Assembly: GCA_020633465.1 (NCBI GenBank)
Contig: JACKDN010000027.1
Coordinates: 1-64,000, forward strand
Source of the DNA: Myxococcales bacterium
Lineage (GTDB): Bacteria; Myxococcota_A; Bradymonadia; UBA7976; UBA1532
Length of the DNA stretch: 64,000 nucleotides
Direction: 5' to 3'
Positions 19,468 through 27,779 of this stretch are shown here, one piece after another. The position numbers and the translations under genes were made by a program. Under the pieces are notes generated by a model, which had not been told where the DNA came from, did no database searches, and saw nothing but the letters and a program-made list of their open reading frames with translations. How positions within the stretch are numbered: position 1 is the first letter of the stretch; each line of letters opens with the position of its first letter.

Positions 19468-19500
19468 TCGGGCGCGGTCGATGTGCTAGACCGCGCCCGA
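19468..19500. promoter_or_regulatory. Perfect 12-bp inverted repeat (hairpin or operator)
   Basis: TCGGGCGCGGTC and its exact reverse complement flank a nine-base loop, followed by TTTCG. It lies in the divergent gap, 48 bases before the Kazal lipoprotein start. Its position suggests a 5'-leader hairpin or a dimeric repressor site. A terminator for leftward or rightward readthrough is possible, but the T-run is only three bases. Confidence 0.55.
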
Positions 19501-19548
19501 TTTCGCGGCCGGCACCCCGACCGCTCGCAGCCTTCGAGGAGTCCTCTC

Positions 19549-20796
19549 ATGCGTTCCATTCGTGCTCTCGCGCCCCTGCTGGTCACCTTGCTGGCCGCCT
19601 GCGGCGCCCCCGACGACAAGAGCCAGCCCGTCGATCTCGGCGACTTCCACGTCGAGCCGGGCACCGAGGCCAAGGCCGACGGCGAGGGCCCGCTGCAGGG
19701 CGATCTGGCCTTCGGCGACACCGCCGTCGCCTCGCTGTCGCGCCAGCTTCCGTTCCACTACTGGCTGCTCGAGGCCACCGAGGGCGACGCGGCCCTGCTC
19801 GACCTGGCCAGCCGCGAGGGCGGCGACACCTTCCTCGTGCTGTACGGCGAGGACGCGCGCGGCCGCTGGAACTACCTGGGCCACAACGACGACTGCAGCT
19901 CGGGCACGCTGAACAGCTGCCTCGAGGTCGCCTTGGCGCCCGGCCGCTACCTGGTGATGGCCAGCAGCTACGACTACATGGCGCGCCGCCGCCGCCCGGC
20001 CTTCGAGTACCACCTGACCGCGCGCTGCCGCGCCGAGGACGGGCGCTGCGGCCCGAACGTCGAGGTGCTGTGCGGCAGCCGCGGCCTGCCCCCGTGCGCC
20101 GAGGGCACCTTCTGCGATTGGCCCGAGGGCGCCCTGTGCGGCGCGGCCGATCACCCGGGCGTCTGCCGCCCGGTGCCCGACGCCTGCGCCGAGATCTACG
20201 CGCCGGTGTGCGGCTGTGACGGCCGCACCTACGGCAACGCCTGCGCGGCCAACCAGCACGGCATCTCGGTCGCCGAGCAGGGCGAGTGCCCCCGCCCGGG
20301 CAACGGCGAGGGTGAGATCTGCGGCGGCATCGCCGGCTTCCAGTGCGCCGAGGGCCTCGAGTGCGACATGAGCGCCAACGAGTTCTGCGGCGCCGACCTC
20401 GCGGGCGTCTGCCGGATCGCCGAGCCCCGCTTCTGCACCCGCGAGTACATGCCGGTGTGCGGCTGCGACGGCCGCACCTACGGCAACCAGTGCGAGCGCC
20501 GCGCGGCGGGCGTGCCCCTCGATCACACCGGCGCCTGCGAGGGTCCGCAGCCGGGCAGCGAGGGCGCCACCTGCGGCGGCATCGCCGGCCTGCGCTGCGA
20601 CCGCGGCCTGGTGTGCGACTACAGCGGCAACGAGGCCTGCTACGCCGACGCCGCCGGCGTCTGCGCCCCCCAGGTCGAGATCCTCTGCACCCAGCAGTAC
20701 GACCCGGTCTGCGGCTGCGACGGCGTGACCTACGGCAACGCCTGCCTGCTGCGCGCCGCGCGCGCCGCGTTCGCGCACGACGGCGAGTGCCGCTGA
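19549..20796 (+). CDS. Lipoprotein with three Kazal-type protease-inhibitor domains
   Basis: A 415-residue lipoprotein starting at ATG 19549 with GAGGAG eight bases upstream and lipobox LLAAC. An N-terminal beta domain of the bacterial pre-peptidase type (about 45-155) is followed by three Cys-rich Kazal units, each with the signature PVCGCDG(R/V)TYGN (near residues 221, 302 and 384). Between the units are shorter Cys modules (CGGIAGF.C, CGGIAGLRC). Kazal domains inhibit serine proteases by presenting a loop to the active site. On the cell surface such an inhibitor could protect against the organism's own or a prey's secreted proteases, which is inference. Confidence 0.92.
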   Translation: MRSIRALAPLLVTLLAACGAPDDKSQPVDLGDFHVEPGTEAKADGEGPLQGDLAFGDTAVASLSRQLPFHYWLLEATEGDAALLDLASREGGDTFLVLYGEDARGRWNYLGHNDDCSSGTLNSCLEVALAPGRYLVMASSYDYMARRRRPAFEYHLTARCRAEDGRCGPNVEVLCGSRGLPPCAEGTFCDWPEGALCGAADHPGVCRPVPDACAEIYAPVCGCDGRTYGNACAANQHGISVAEQGECPRPGNGEGEICGGIAGFQCAEGLECDMSANEFCGADLAGVCRIAEPRFCTREYMPVCGCDGRTYGNQCERRAAGVPLDHTGACEGPQPGSEGATCGGIAGLRCDRGLVCDYSGNEACYADAAGVCAPQVEILCTQQYDPVCGCDGVTYGNACLLRAARAAFAHDGECR

Positions 20797-20982
20797 GCCC
20801 CACGCTCGCGCGAGCCCGAGCCGCAGCCCACCCTCCCTCCGCGACCGTCGGCGCCCCCGGCGCGCCGATCGCGGCCCCCACCCTCGACGTTCCCATCGGC
20901 CCCGCGTCGCTCGACGGTGAGGGTGCGCCCCGTTGGCCGATGATCTAAGCTGGCCACCGGGGGCAGGGGGGCGGCGACCGGC

Positions 20983-22869
20983 ATGAAGGGCCCGGATCCC
21001 GGCGACGGTGAGGCCTTCGAGGCCTTCTGGCGGCGTTGCGACGGCGACACGCTGGCCCGTGGCTGGGTGGCAGGCACGACCTTGGGTGGATCGGCCGGCG
21101 AACTGCCGGCGGACGGGCCGGCGCTGCCGCCGCTGGCGCTCGAAGGCGGCGCGGGCGCGGCCGAGTACGCGCTCGGCCCGGTCATCGGCGAGGGCGGCGT
21201 CGCCGTCGTGCTGTCGGCGCGGCAGCTGCCGCTCGAGCGCGAGGTGGCGCTGAAGTGCCTGCGGGCCGAGCGCGCCGAGGCGGGCGCGACGCTGGTGCGC
21301 GAGGCGCGGCTGGCCGGGGCGCTCGAGCACCCCAACATCGTCCCGGTCCACGCGCTGGGCGCGGGGCCGGACGGCGCGCCCGTGCTGGTGATGAAGCGGG
21401 TCGAGGGCGCGCCCTGGTCCGAGCTGCTCGCCGACGCCGAGCATCCGCTGTGGGCGGCCGTGGGCGACGCGACGCTGGCCCCCAACCTCTCGATCTTCCT
21501 TCAGATTTGCCGGGCTGTGCACTTCGCGCACGATCGCGGCGTGGTGCACCTGGATCTGAAGCCCGAGAACGTGATGGTGGGCGCCTACGGCGAGGTGTAC
21601 GTGGTCGACTGGGGGCTGGCCCGGCGCGTGCCGCCCGGCGTCGACGGCGTCGAGCACCGCGGCGCGCCGCTGGGCACGCCGGGCTACATGGCGCCCGAGA
21701 TGCTGGGCGGGGGCGGCCGGCTGGGGCGCCTGACCGACGTGTACCTGCTGGGCGCCGTGCTGCACCGGGTGCTGGCCGGCGCGCCGCGCCACACCGGCGC
21801 CACGCTGCGGGCGCGCCTCGAGAGCGCCCACCGGTCGGCGCCCTTCGACTTCCCGCCGGACGTCCCGGCGCCGCTCGCGGCCCTGGCCAACGCCGCGACG
21901 GCGGCCGATCCGGCGGCGCGGCCGCCGTCGGTCGACGCCCTGCGCCGCGCCGTCGAGGACTTCCTCGCGCACCGGACCTCGATGGATCTGGCGGACGAGG
22001 CGGCCGCGCGGGCGGCGTCCCTCGAGGCGGCCCTGGCCGCGGGCGACGCCGAGGCGATCGACGAGCGCTTCGCCGCCTGCCGCTATGGCTTCGACGCGGC
22101 CCTGCGCATCTGGCCAGGCAACGAGGCGGCCCGCGCGGGCCTGCAGCGCGTGGTCGAGCGGATGATCGAGCACGACCTCGCGCAGGGCGATCCGCGCTCG
22201 GCGGCGCGGCTGCTGCCGGCCCTGCCCGAGGCCCGGCCCGCGCTCGCGGCGCGGGTCGAAGACGCCGCCGCCCGGGCGGCGGGGGCGGCCGCCGAGCTGG
22301 TCCGGCTGCGCGCCGTCGAGCGGGCGCACGACGCCCGCCTGGGGCTGGGTGTCCGCCGCGTCACCCTGCCCATCATGCTCTTCGTGCTGGGCGTGATGCC
22401 GGTGGTGGTCGGGCTGCTGCGCGCCGACGACCTGCTGTTGGCCGATCCCGGCCCCCTGCGGCGCGCCGTGGCGCCGGTCGTGGTGGGCCTGTTCGCCTTC
22501 GCGGTGCTGCGCTGGCGCTGGCGGCGTGCCGGCCCGCTGAACCTGTACAACCGCCGCCTGCTGGGGCTGCTGCTGGTGACGACGGTGGGCCTCGCCGTCA
22601 GCTGGCTCGCCGCGCACCTCGAAGGCACCCCGCTGCCCACGACGGTCGTGCGCAACATGCAGCTGGTCACCATCGGCCTGGCCTGCAGCGCGGTGACCTT
22701 CGAGCGGCGGCTCGTGCCGGCGGCGATGCTGATGGGCGTCGGCTCGTTGGTGGCCGCGCGCTGGCCGGCCTACGCCGAGGTGTGGGTCGGCCTGGCCAAC
22801 ACGCTGGGCTTCGTCGTCACGGTGGGCCTGTGGCGGCGCATGGCGCCCGCCGACGCTCAGCCCGGCTGA
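20983..22869 (+). CDS. Ser/Thr protein kinase with C-terminal membrane domain
   Basis: A 628-residue protein. The kinase domain spans about 62-330: Gly-rich loop IGEGGVAVVL, ATP lysine K91 in VALK, catalytic loop HLDLKPEN with D191 (Arg of the HRD motif replaced by Leu), and DWG instead of DFG with D209. Both changes occur in active PknB-like kinases of myxobacteria, so activity is expected. After a helical linker (about 335-450) come at least five membrane helices (about 460-620). This is opposite to the usual single C-terminal helix with an external sensor. The 186-bp upstream gap has no clear promoter. Its 3' end overlaps the convergent sigma-54 activator by 13 bases. Confidence 0.88.
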   Translation: MKGPDPGDGEAFEAFWRRCDGDTLARGWVAGTTLGGSAGELPADGPALPPLALEGGAGAAEYALGPVIGEGGVAVVLSARQLPLEREVALKCLRAERAEAGATLVREARLAGALEHPNIVPVHALGAGPDGAPVLVMKRVEGAPWSELLADAEHPLWAAVGDATLAPNLSIFLQICRAVHFAHDRGVVHLDLKPENVMVGAYGEVYVVDWGLARRVPPGVDGVEHRGAPLGTPGYMAPEMLGGGGRLGRLTDVYLLGAVLHRVLAGAPRHTGATLRARLESAHRSAPFDFPPDVPAPLAALANAATAADPAARPPSVDALRRAVEDFLAHRTSMDLADEAAARAASLEAALAAGDAEAIDERFAACRYGFDAALRIWPGNEAARAGLQRVVERMIEHDLAQGDPRSAARLLPALPEARPALAARVEDAAARAAGAAAELVRLRAVERAHDARLGLGVRRVTLPIMLFVLGVMPVVVGLLRADDLLLADPGPLRRAVAPVVVGLFAFAVLRWRWRRAGPLNLYNRRLLGLLLVTTVGLAVSWLAAHLEGTPLPTTVVRNMQLVTIGLACSAVTFERRLVPAAMLMGVGSLVAARWPAYAEVWVGLANTLGFVVTVGLWRRMAPADAQPG

Positions 22870-24386
22870 CCGATCTCGCGCAGGCGGCGCCGCAAGGCCG
22901 CCGCCGACACCTCGAGCTGCGCCACCATCGCGTCGAGATCGCCGCCGCAGGCCGCGTGGGCGGCGCGCACCTCGTCGGCGCTCAGCGCGGCGGCGGTGCG
23001 GACGCCGGGCGTCCGCTCGATCAGGCCGTACAGGGCGGTCCGCGAGATGCCCAGCGCGCGGGCGGTGGCCTTCAGCTCGTAGCGGGCCGCGCGCAGGGCC
23101 GCGCGCAGGGTGTCCGGCTCGATGGCGCTGGCGGGGCGCTGCACGCTGGGCGGCGCGTCCGCCGGCGGCGCGCCGATCAGGCGCTCGAGCTCGCCGCGAT
23201 GATCGACCACGTCGGCGTCGAGGTGCATCGTCAGGAGCTGCCGCACCACGTTGCGAAGCTGGCGCACGTTGCCCGGCCAGGGGGCGCGGGCCAGCGCGGC
23301 GACGACGGGCGCGGGCAGCCAGGGGGCGCGCGGATCGGGCGCGTCGACGCGATCCCGCTCGCCCAGCTCGTCCAGCAGCGCCCGCGCGAAGTGCAGGGTC
23401 AGGTGGGCGACGTCCTCGCGGCGCGCCCGCAGCGGCGGCACGCGCACCTCGAAGCCGGCCACACGGTGCAGCAGCGGCGCGCGAAACCGGCCCTCGTCGG
23501 CGGCGACGGCCAGGTCGACGTCGGTGGCCGCGACCAGCCGCACGTCGACGGCGCGCGGATCGCGGCCGCCCACCGGCGTGATCTCACCGCTCTCGAGGGC
23601 GCGCAGCAGCATCGGCTGCACGTCGGGCGGGGTGTCGCCGATCTCGTCCATGAACAGGGTGCCGCCGTCGGCGCGGGCGAAGATGCCGTCGTGGGCCGCG
23701 GTGGCGCCGCTGAACGCGCCGCGGCAGTGGCCGAACAGGGTCGAGGCGGCCAGGGTGGGCGCCACGGCGGCCATGTTGACGGCGACGAAGGGCCCGGCGG
23801 CGCGGGGGCCGGCGGCGTGCAGGGCGCGGGCGACCAGCTCCTTGCCGCTGCCCGTCTCGCCCGACAGCAGCACCGCGCCGGTCAGCGTCGCGACGCGGCC
23901 GAGGGTGCGGCGCAGCACCTCGATGGCTTCGCTGTGGCCCACCAGCCCGAGCGGGTCGCCGGGCGTTGGGGCCCGCGGGCGGCGCCGGTGCAGCAGCAGG
24001 GCCACCCGGTCGGACAGCTCGAGCACCACGCCGTCGTCCAGGCGCGCGGCCGGCACGGTGCAGGTGTCGGGGACGACGGCGCCGTCGACCCGCAGCGCGG
24101 TCGACGTGCCGCCCGCCCGCAGGGTCCAGCCCAGGGTGCCGGCGTCGACGATCTCGATCGGGCGCCGGCTGAGGAAGGGATCGGCCAGCGGGGCCGCCGC
24201 GTCGCCCTCGCCGAACGCGGGCTCGAGGCGGGACAGCGGGGTGGTGCGATCCCGCAGCCAGGCGCGATCACCCACGCGGCGGGGATCGGCGTGCCACAGC
24301 ACCGTCAGCAGCGGGGCCGGCTTCACGGCGCGCCGCCGCGCGCGGCTCGGCGGCGCCAGGGTCTCGCTGTCGAGCGGGTCGGCCAC
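22857..24386 (-). CDS. Sigma-54-dependent transcriptional activator with N-terminal FHA-like domain
   Basis: A 509-residue regulator starting at GTG 24386. The N-terminal region (about 45-135) is FHA-like (LSRRPIEIVDAG... ARLDDGVVLELSD), suggesting control by a phospho-threonine partner. The AAA+ domain (about 147-390) has Walker A GETGSGKE (176-183), loop GAFSGA (223-228) in place of the usual GAFTGA, and Walker B GTLFMDEIG. Two Fis-type helix-turn-helix elements lie at the end (ELKATARALGISRTALYGLI and the last 50 residues). FHA-type activators in myxobacteria are commonly controlled by Ser/Thr kinases, and a kinase gene is immediately convergent here. The pairing is inference. Confidence 0.9.
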   Translation of the reverse strand: MADPLDSETLAPPSRARRRAVKPAPLLTVLWHADPRRVGDRAWLRDRTTPLSRLEPAFGEGDAAAPLADPFLSRRPIEIVDAGTLGWTLRAGGTSTALRVDGAVVPDTCTVPAARLDDGVVLELSDRVALLLHRRRPRAPTPGDPLGLVGHSEAIEVLRRTLGRVATLTGAVLLSGETGSGKELVARALHAAGPRAAGPFVAVNMAAVAPTLAASTLFGHCRGAFSGATAAHDGIFARADGGTLFMDEIGDTPPDVQPMLLRALESGEITPVGGRDPRAVDVRLVAATDVDLAVAADEGRFRAPLLHRVAGFEVRVPPLRARREDVAHLTLHFARALLDELGERDRVDAPDPRAPWLPAPVVAALARAPWPGNVRQLRNVVRQLLTMHLDADVVDHRGELERLIGAPPADAPPSVQRPASAIEPDTLRAALRAARYELKATARALGISRTALYGLIERTPGVRTAAALSADEVRAAHAACGGDLDAMVAQLEVSAAALRRRLREIGQPG

Positions 24387-24483
24387 CCGCCGAGTCTACC
24401 CCGCCCGGCGCGCCGGCGAACACCCGTTGGGTTCGCTCACTCGGGGCAGGTGAAGAGGCCGGGGGTGGGCGCCTCGAACCCTG

Positions 24484-25359
24484 TCAGACCAGGCTGAGCA
24501 GGAAGCCCACCGACACCACGACCGCGGCGATGGCCGGCGCCACCAGCGCGCCGACCGCGGCGCCCGCGCCCGGCCCGGCCCAGTGGCCCTGCTGCGTGGG
24601 CCGCAGCAAACCCGGCAGGCTGTCGATCAGCACCGCGCGGTCGGGCCGCGCCGGATCGTAGAGCAGGGGCTCGAGGGCCTCGTCCCGCAGCTGCGACGGC
24701 TCGGTGGTGCGCGCCTCGACCCGGTGCGTGCGCCCCCGCTCGTCTTCGAACTCGAAGGTCATCGCGACGACGTAGCGGTTGTTGATGCGGGTGTTCGTCT
24801 GCCGCGAGTCCACCAGCCGGCCGCCGGTCGCGCGCCCCTCGCTCAGCAGGCGGACGGTGCGCCCGCCGCGGACGAGGTTCGCGAAGGCGAAGCCCAGGCC
24901 GATCAGCGGGAAGGGCAGGCAGATCAGCGTCACCCACCAGGGCATCGTCGCGTCGCGCATGCCGACGATCCGGGCGCGCGACGGATCGCCGGGCAGGTAC
25001 TCGACGGTCACCGGATCGCCCGCCGAGAGCCCGTGGGCGGTCGCGTACGAGGCGCCTTCGTAGCGCGCGCCGTCGACCTCGTAGACGAAGCCCGTCTCGA
25101 CGACCGGCTGGTCGTTCACCTGGGTCGACGTCTCGCGCCAGCCCAGGGCCTCGCCGGAGACCGTGGGCAGGTGCTCGGCGAAGGCCAGATCGTACGACTC
25201 GGACAGGGCGCCGAAGACGACGACGAAGACGCCGCCGAAGGCCAGCAGGCTCCAGCCGATGATGCCCAGGGGGCCCCCCAGCCGAAGCCGAATGCGGAGT
25301 GAGATCGGCACGTTGCGTGGTGGGCGCGCCAGGGCGGCCAGCCGCGCCTCGCCGCTCAC
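24484..25359 (-). CDS. DUF3592 membrane protein (tandem)
   Basis: A 291-residue protein with membrane helices at about 30-50, 140-165 and 260-288. Between them are two copies of the DUF3592 pattern: VYEVDGARYEG...VEYLPGDPSRARI (about 90-130) and FEFEDERGRTHRVEAR...YDPARPDRAVL (about 190-245). The function of the family is unknown. It starts at GTG 25359, overlapping the stop of the phosphatase-like lipoprotein (GTGA), so the two are co-translated. Confidence 0.85.
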   Translation of the reverse strand: MSGEARLAALARPPRNVPISLRIRLRLGGPLGIIGWSLLAFGGVFVVVFGALSESYDLAFAEHLPTVSGEALGWRETSTQVNDQPVVETGFVYEVDGARYEGASYATAHGLSAGDPVTVEYLPGDPSRARIVGMRDATMPWWVTLICLPFPLIGLGFAFANLVRGGRTVRLLSEGRATGGRLVDSRQTNTRINNRYVVAMTFEFEDERGRTHRVEARTTEPSQLRDEALEPLLYDPARPDRAVLIDSLPGLLRPTQQGHWAGPGAGAAVGALVAPAIAAVVVSVGFLLSLV

Positions 25360-27677
25360 GGCAGCACCTCGGGGGCGGCCGCGCCGTCCGGCCGCCCGTC
25401 GCCGTCGCTGTCGAGCGCGAAGCGCACGACGCCCGGCAGAGGGGTCGCGGCGGCGCCCGGGTTCTCGGCCTGATCGGGGAAGGGCGGCAGCGCGTGGTTC
25501 GACAGGAAGCTGCCGTCGTCGTTGACCAGGAAGGCGACGAGGTCGATCGCCGCGTCCGGGGGCACGGGGGTCAGCGCGTCGACGCGCTCGGGGTACAGGG
25601 CGCTCAGGGGCAGGTGCACCTCGAGGCCGATGTCGGCGCCGCCCGCCGCGGCGCGGTCGGTGTCGGCGCGCGCGCGCTCGTGCACCGCGACGGCCGCGGG
25701 CAGCCAGGCCAGGTCGTCGGGGCTGCCGAAGCGGCCGCTCAGGCCGCGCAGCCCGCCGCCGGGCACGAGCTGCTCGAGGCGCGGCTCGGCGCCCTGGGCC
25801 AGGACGATGGCCAGCTCGGCCCCGAAGCCGTCCACCGGCGGCGCGGTGACCGGCGCGGCGGTCAGCACCGCGTCGGCGAGACCGTCGCGGTCGCTCAGCG
25901 CGCCCCGCAGATCGGCCACGCCGGTGCCCGCGCCGGGATCGACGTCCACCAGCACCACCACCGCGTTGTGCGCGCGCTCGAAGCGCCCCTCGATGCCGAC
26001 GGCCAGCGTGTGCGGATCGACGTCCAGCCGCAGCGCGTCGAGCTCGTTGAAGCCGTCGCCGAAGCCGGCCGGGTTGGTCTGGACCGTGGCGGCCCAGCGC
26101 AGGTCGGTCAGGTGGCCGTCCGGCACCAGCGCCGACGAGGGCGGTCGCACGACGCCGCCCTCGAGCGGGGCGCGCAGCACGTCGTGCAGGCGCGCCAGAT
26201 CGGCCTCGGTGCCGTCGAAGGTGGCCGCGCCCGGGCCGCGGGCCCACACGGTGACACGGCGGTTCGTTTCGCCCGGGGCGCCCCAGGTGACGTCGGGCAG
26301 CGCGCCGCCGCCGCCGCCGCCGCCGACCTCGAGGCCGCCCACCTCGCGATCGCCGGTCACCACGAGGGTGACGTCGTCGCGATCGTCGGCCCAGGCGCGG
26401 GCGGCGTCGAAGGCCGCGTCCAGGGCCGCGACGGCGTCGACGACGCCCTGCAGGTCGCGCGCGGCGGCGGCGCGCCCGACGTGGTCGGCGCGCACGACGA
26501 GGACGAAGCCGCCGGCGCCGTCCGCGTCGAGGTGGCGGATGGCGGCCTCGACCATGGCCTCGAGGGTGGGCTGGGACGCCGGCCGGGCGCCGGGCGGCGC
26601 GAGCGCGTCGCCCGCGAAGAGGCCGACGAGGCGGCCGTCGGCGTCCGGGCGGGCGGTGTCGAGGGCGGCCGCCGACTCGACGATGGCGTAGCCGGCGCTC
26701 ATGAGCGCGCCCAGCAGGCCCTCGTCGCCGCGGTCCGAGTCCGGGCCCATCGGGCGGAACGCGCGGGCGCCGCCGCCGAGCATGACGTCGGGCCCCAGCC
26801 GCGCGAGATCGTTGGCGACGCGCTCGCCGGTCAGGGCGTCGGCGCTGTGCAGCGCCCAGGCCGCCAGCCCCGGATCGGTGAGGGCGCCGGTGGTGACGAG
26901 GCCGGTGCGCCAACCGCGCATGCGGGCGCGCTCGAACAGGTTGGTCAGCGGCGTGCCCGCGCGGTCGACGCCCAGGTGTCCGTTCAGGGTGGGGCGGCCG
27001 GTGGCGAGCACCGTGGCGGCGGCGGGCGCGTCGGTGACGCCCGACAGGCTGCTGGTGCGCAGGAAGGCGACCTGGGGCAGGGCCTGGAAGCGCAGGCGGT
27101 CGGCGGCGCCGGTGGCGGCGCGGCTGGCGGCGGCGACGTGGCCCGCGCCCATGCCCGCGCCCACGAACAGGACGACGCTGGGGCGGCGGGCCGGGGGCGC
27201 GGCCTGGTCGGGGGTGAGGGCGGCGTCGGCGACCGGCGCGGCGTCGAGGCGCGGCGCGGCGTCGAGATCGGGGGCGGCGTCGGGTGGCGGCGCGGCGTCG
27301 GTCATGGGCGCGGCGTCGGACATGGGCGCGGCGTCGGACATGGGCGCGGCGTCGAGCCTCGGCCCGGCGTCGAGCACGGCGGCGGCGTCGACGCCGGGGG
27401 CCGCGTCGGTCGACGCGTCCGGATCGGCCGCGGCGCCCTGGTCGAGCGGGCGGGCAGCGTCGGGCCGCCCGCCGTCCGGGCCGGCGTCGGCGGGGCTCGA
27501 GGTCGCGTCCATCATCGCCGGCACGACGCCGCCTCCGTCGTCCACCGGGCGGTTGGTCCGGGCGTCGGTGGTCGGGGAACGCGGACCGTCGGGGTAGGTG
27601 ACCCCTGGGTCCATCTCGGTGGCGCACGCCCAGGCGAGCGCCGCCACGGCCAGGAGGCGGACGCGCATGGCGGCCAT
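25356..27677 (-). CDS. Lipoprotein resembling an alkaline phosphatase with active-site residues replaced
   Basis: A 773-residue lipoprotein (lipobox ALAWAC, Cys about 18). A long DA-rich linker (about 35-165, including tandem APMSDAAPMSDAAP units) leads into an alkaline-phosphatase-like domain at about 167-470. Family landmarks are present but altered: FVGAGMG instead of F-x-GDGMG (metal Asp replaced by A174), VTDAPAA instead of TDSAA (nucleophile Ser replaced by A217), VVTGDREVGG instead of VTADHETGG, and a degenerate ...RADH. A beta-rich second half (about 480-773) contains a calcium-like loop LDSDGDGRPDG near the end. Catalysis looks lost, so a binding or structural surface role is likelier. 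ATG 27668 is an alternative start. Confidence 0.8.
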   Translation of the reverse strand: MAAMRVRLLAVAALAWACATEMDPGVTYPDGPRSPTTDARTNRPVDDGGGVVPAMMDATSSPADAGPDGGRPDAARPLDQGAAADPDASTDAAPGVDAAAVLDAGPRLDAAPMSDAAPMSDAAPMTDAAPPPDAAPDLDAAPRLDAAPVADAALTPDQAAPPARRPSVVLFVGAGMGAGHVAAASRAATGAADRLRFQALPQVAFLRTSSLSGVTDAPAAATVLATGRPTLNGHLGVDRAGTPLTNLFERARMRGWRTGLVTTGALTDPGLAAWALHSADALTGERVANDLARLGPDVMLGGGARAFRPMGPDSDRGDEGLLGALMSAGYAIVESAAALDTARPDADGRLVGLFAGDALAPPGARPASQPTLEAMVEAAIRHLDADGAGGFVLVVRADHVGRAAAARDLQGVVDAVAALDAAFDAARAWADDRDDVTLVVTGDREVGGLEVGGGGGGGALPDVTWGAPGETNRRVTVWARGPGAATFDGTEADLARLHDVLRAPLEGGVVRPPSSALVPDGHLTDLRWAATVQTNPAGFGDGFNELDALRLDVDPHTLAVGIEGRFERAHNAVVVLVDVDPGAGTGVADLRGALSDRDGLADAVLTAAPVTAPPVDGFGAELAIVLAQGAEPRLEQLVPGGGLRGLSGRFGSPDDLAWLPAAVAVHERARADTDRAAAGGADIGLEVHLPLSALYPERVDALTPVPPDAAIDLVAFLVNDDGSFLSNHALPPFPDQAENPGAAATPLPGVVRFALDSDGDGRPDGAAAPEVLP

Positions 27678-27779
27678 GATACGAGCGCCCCCCCGGCGGG
27701 GAAAGCTCGCGTCCGTGGTCGCGACGCGGCGCGCCGCGAGGCCTGGAAACTCACCGGCATTTCGGCCACCCTGTGGGCC

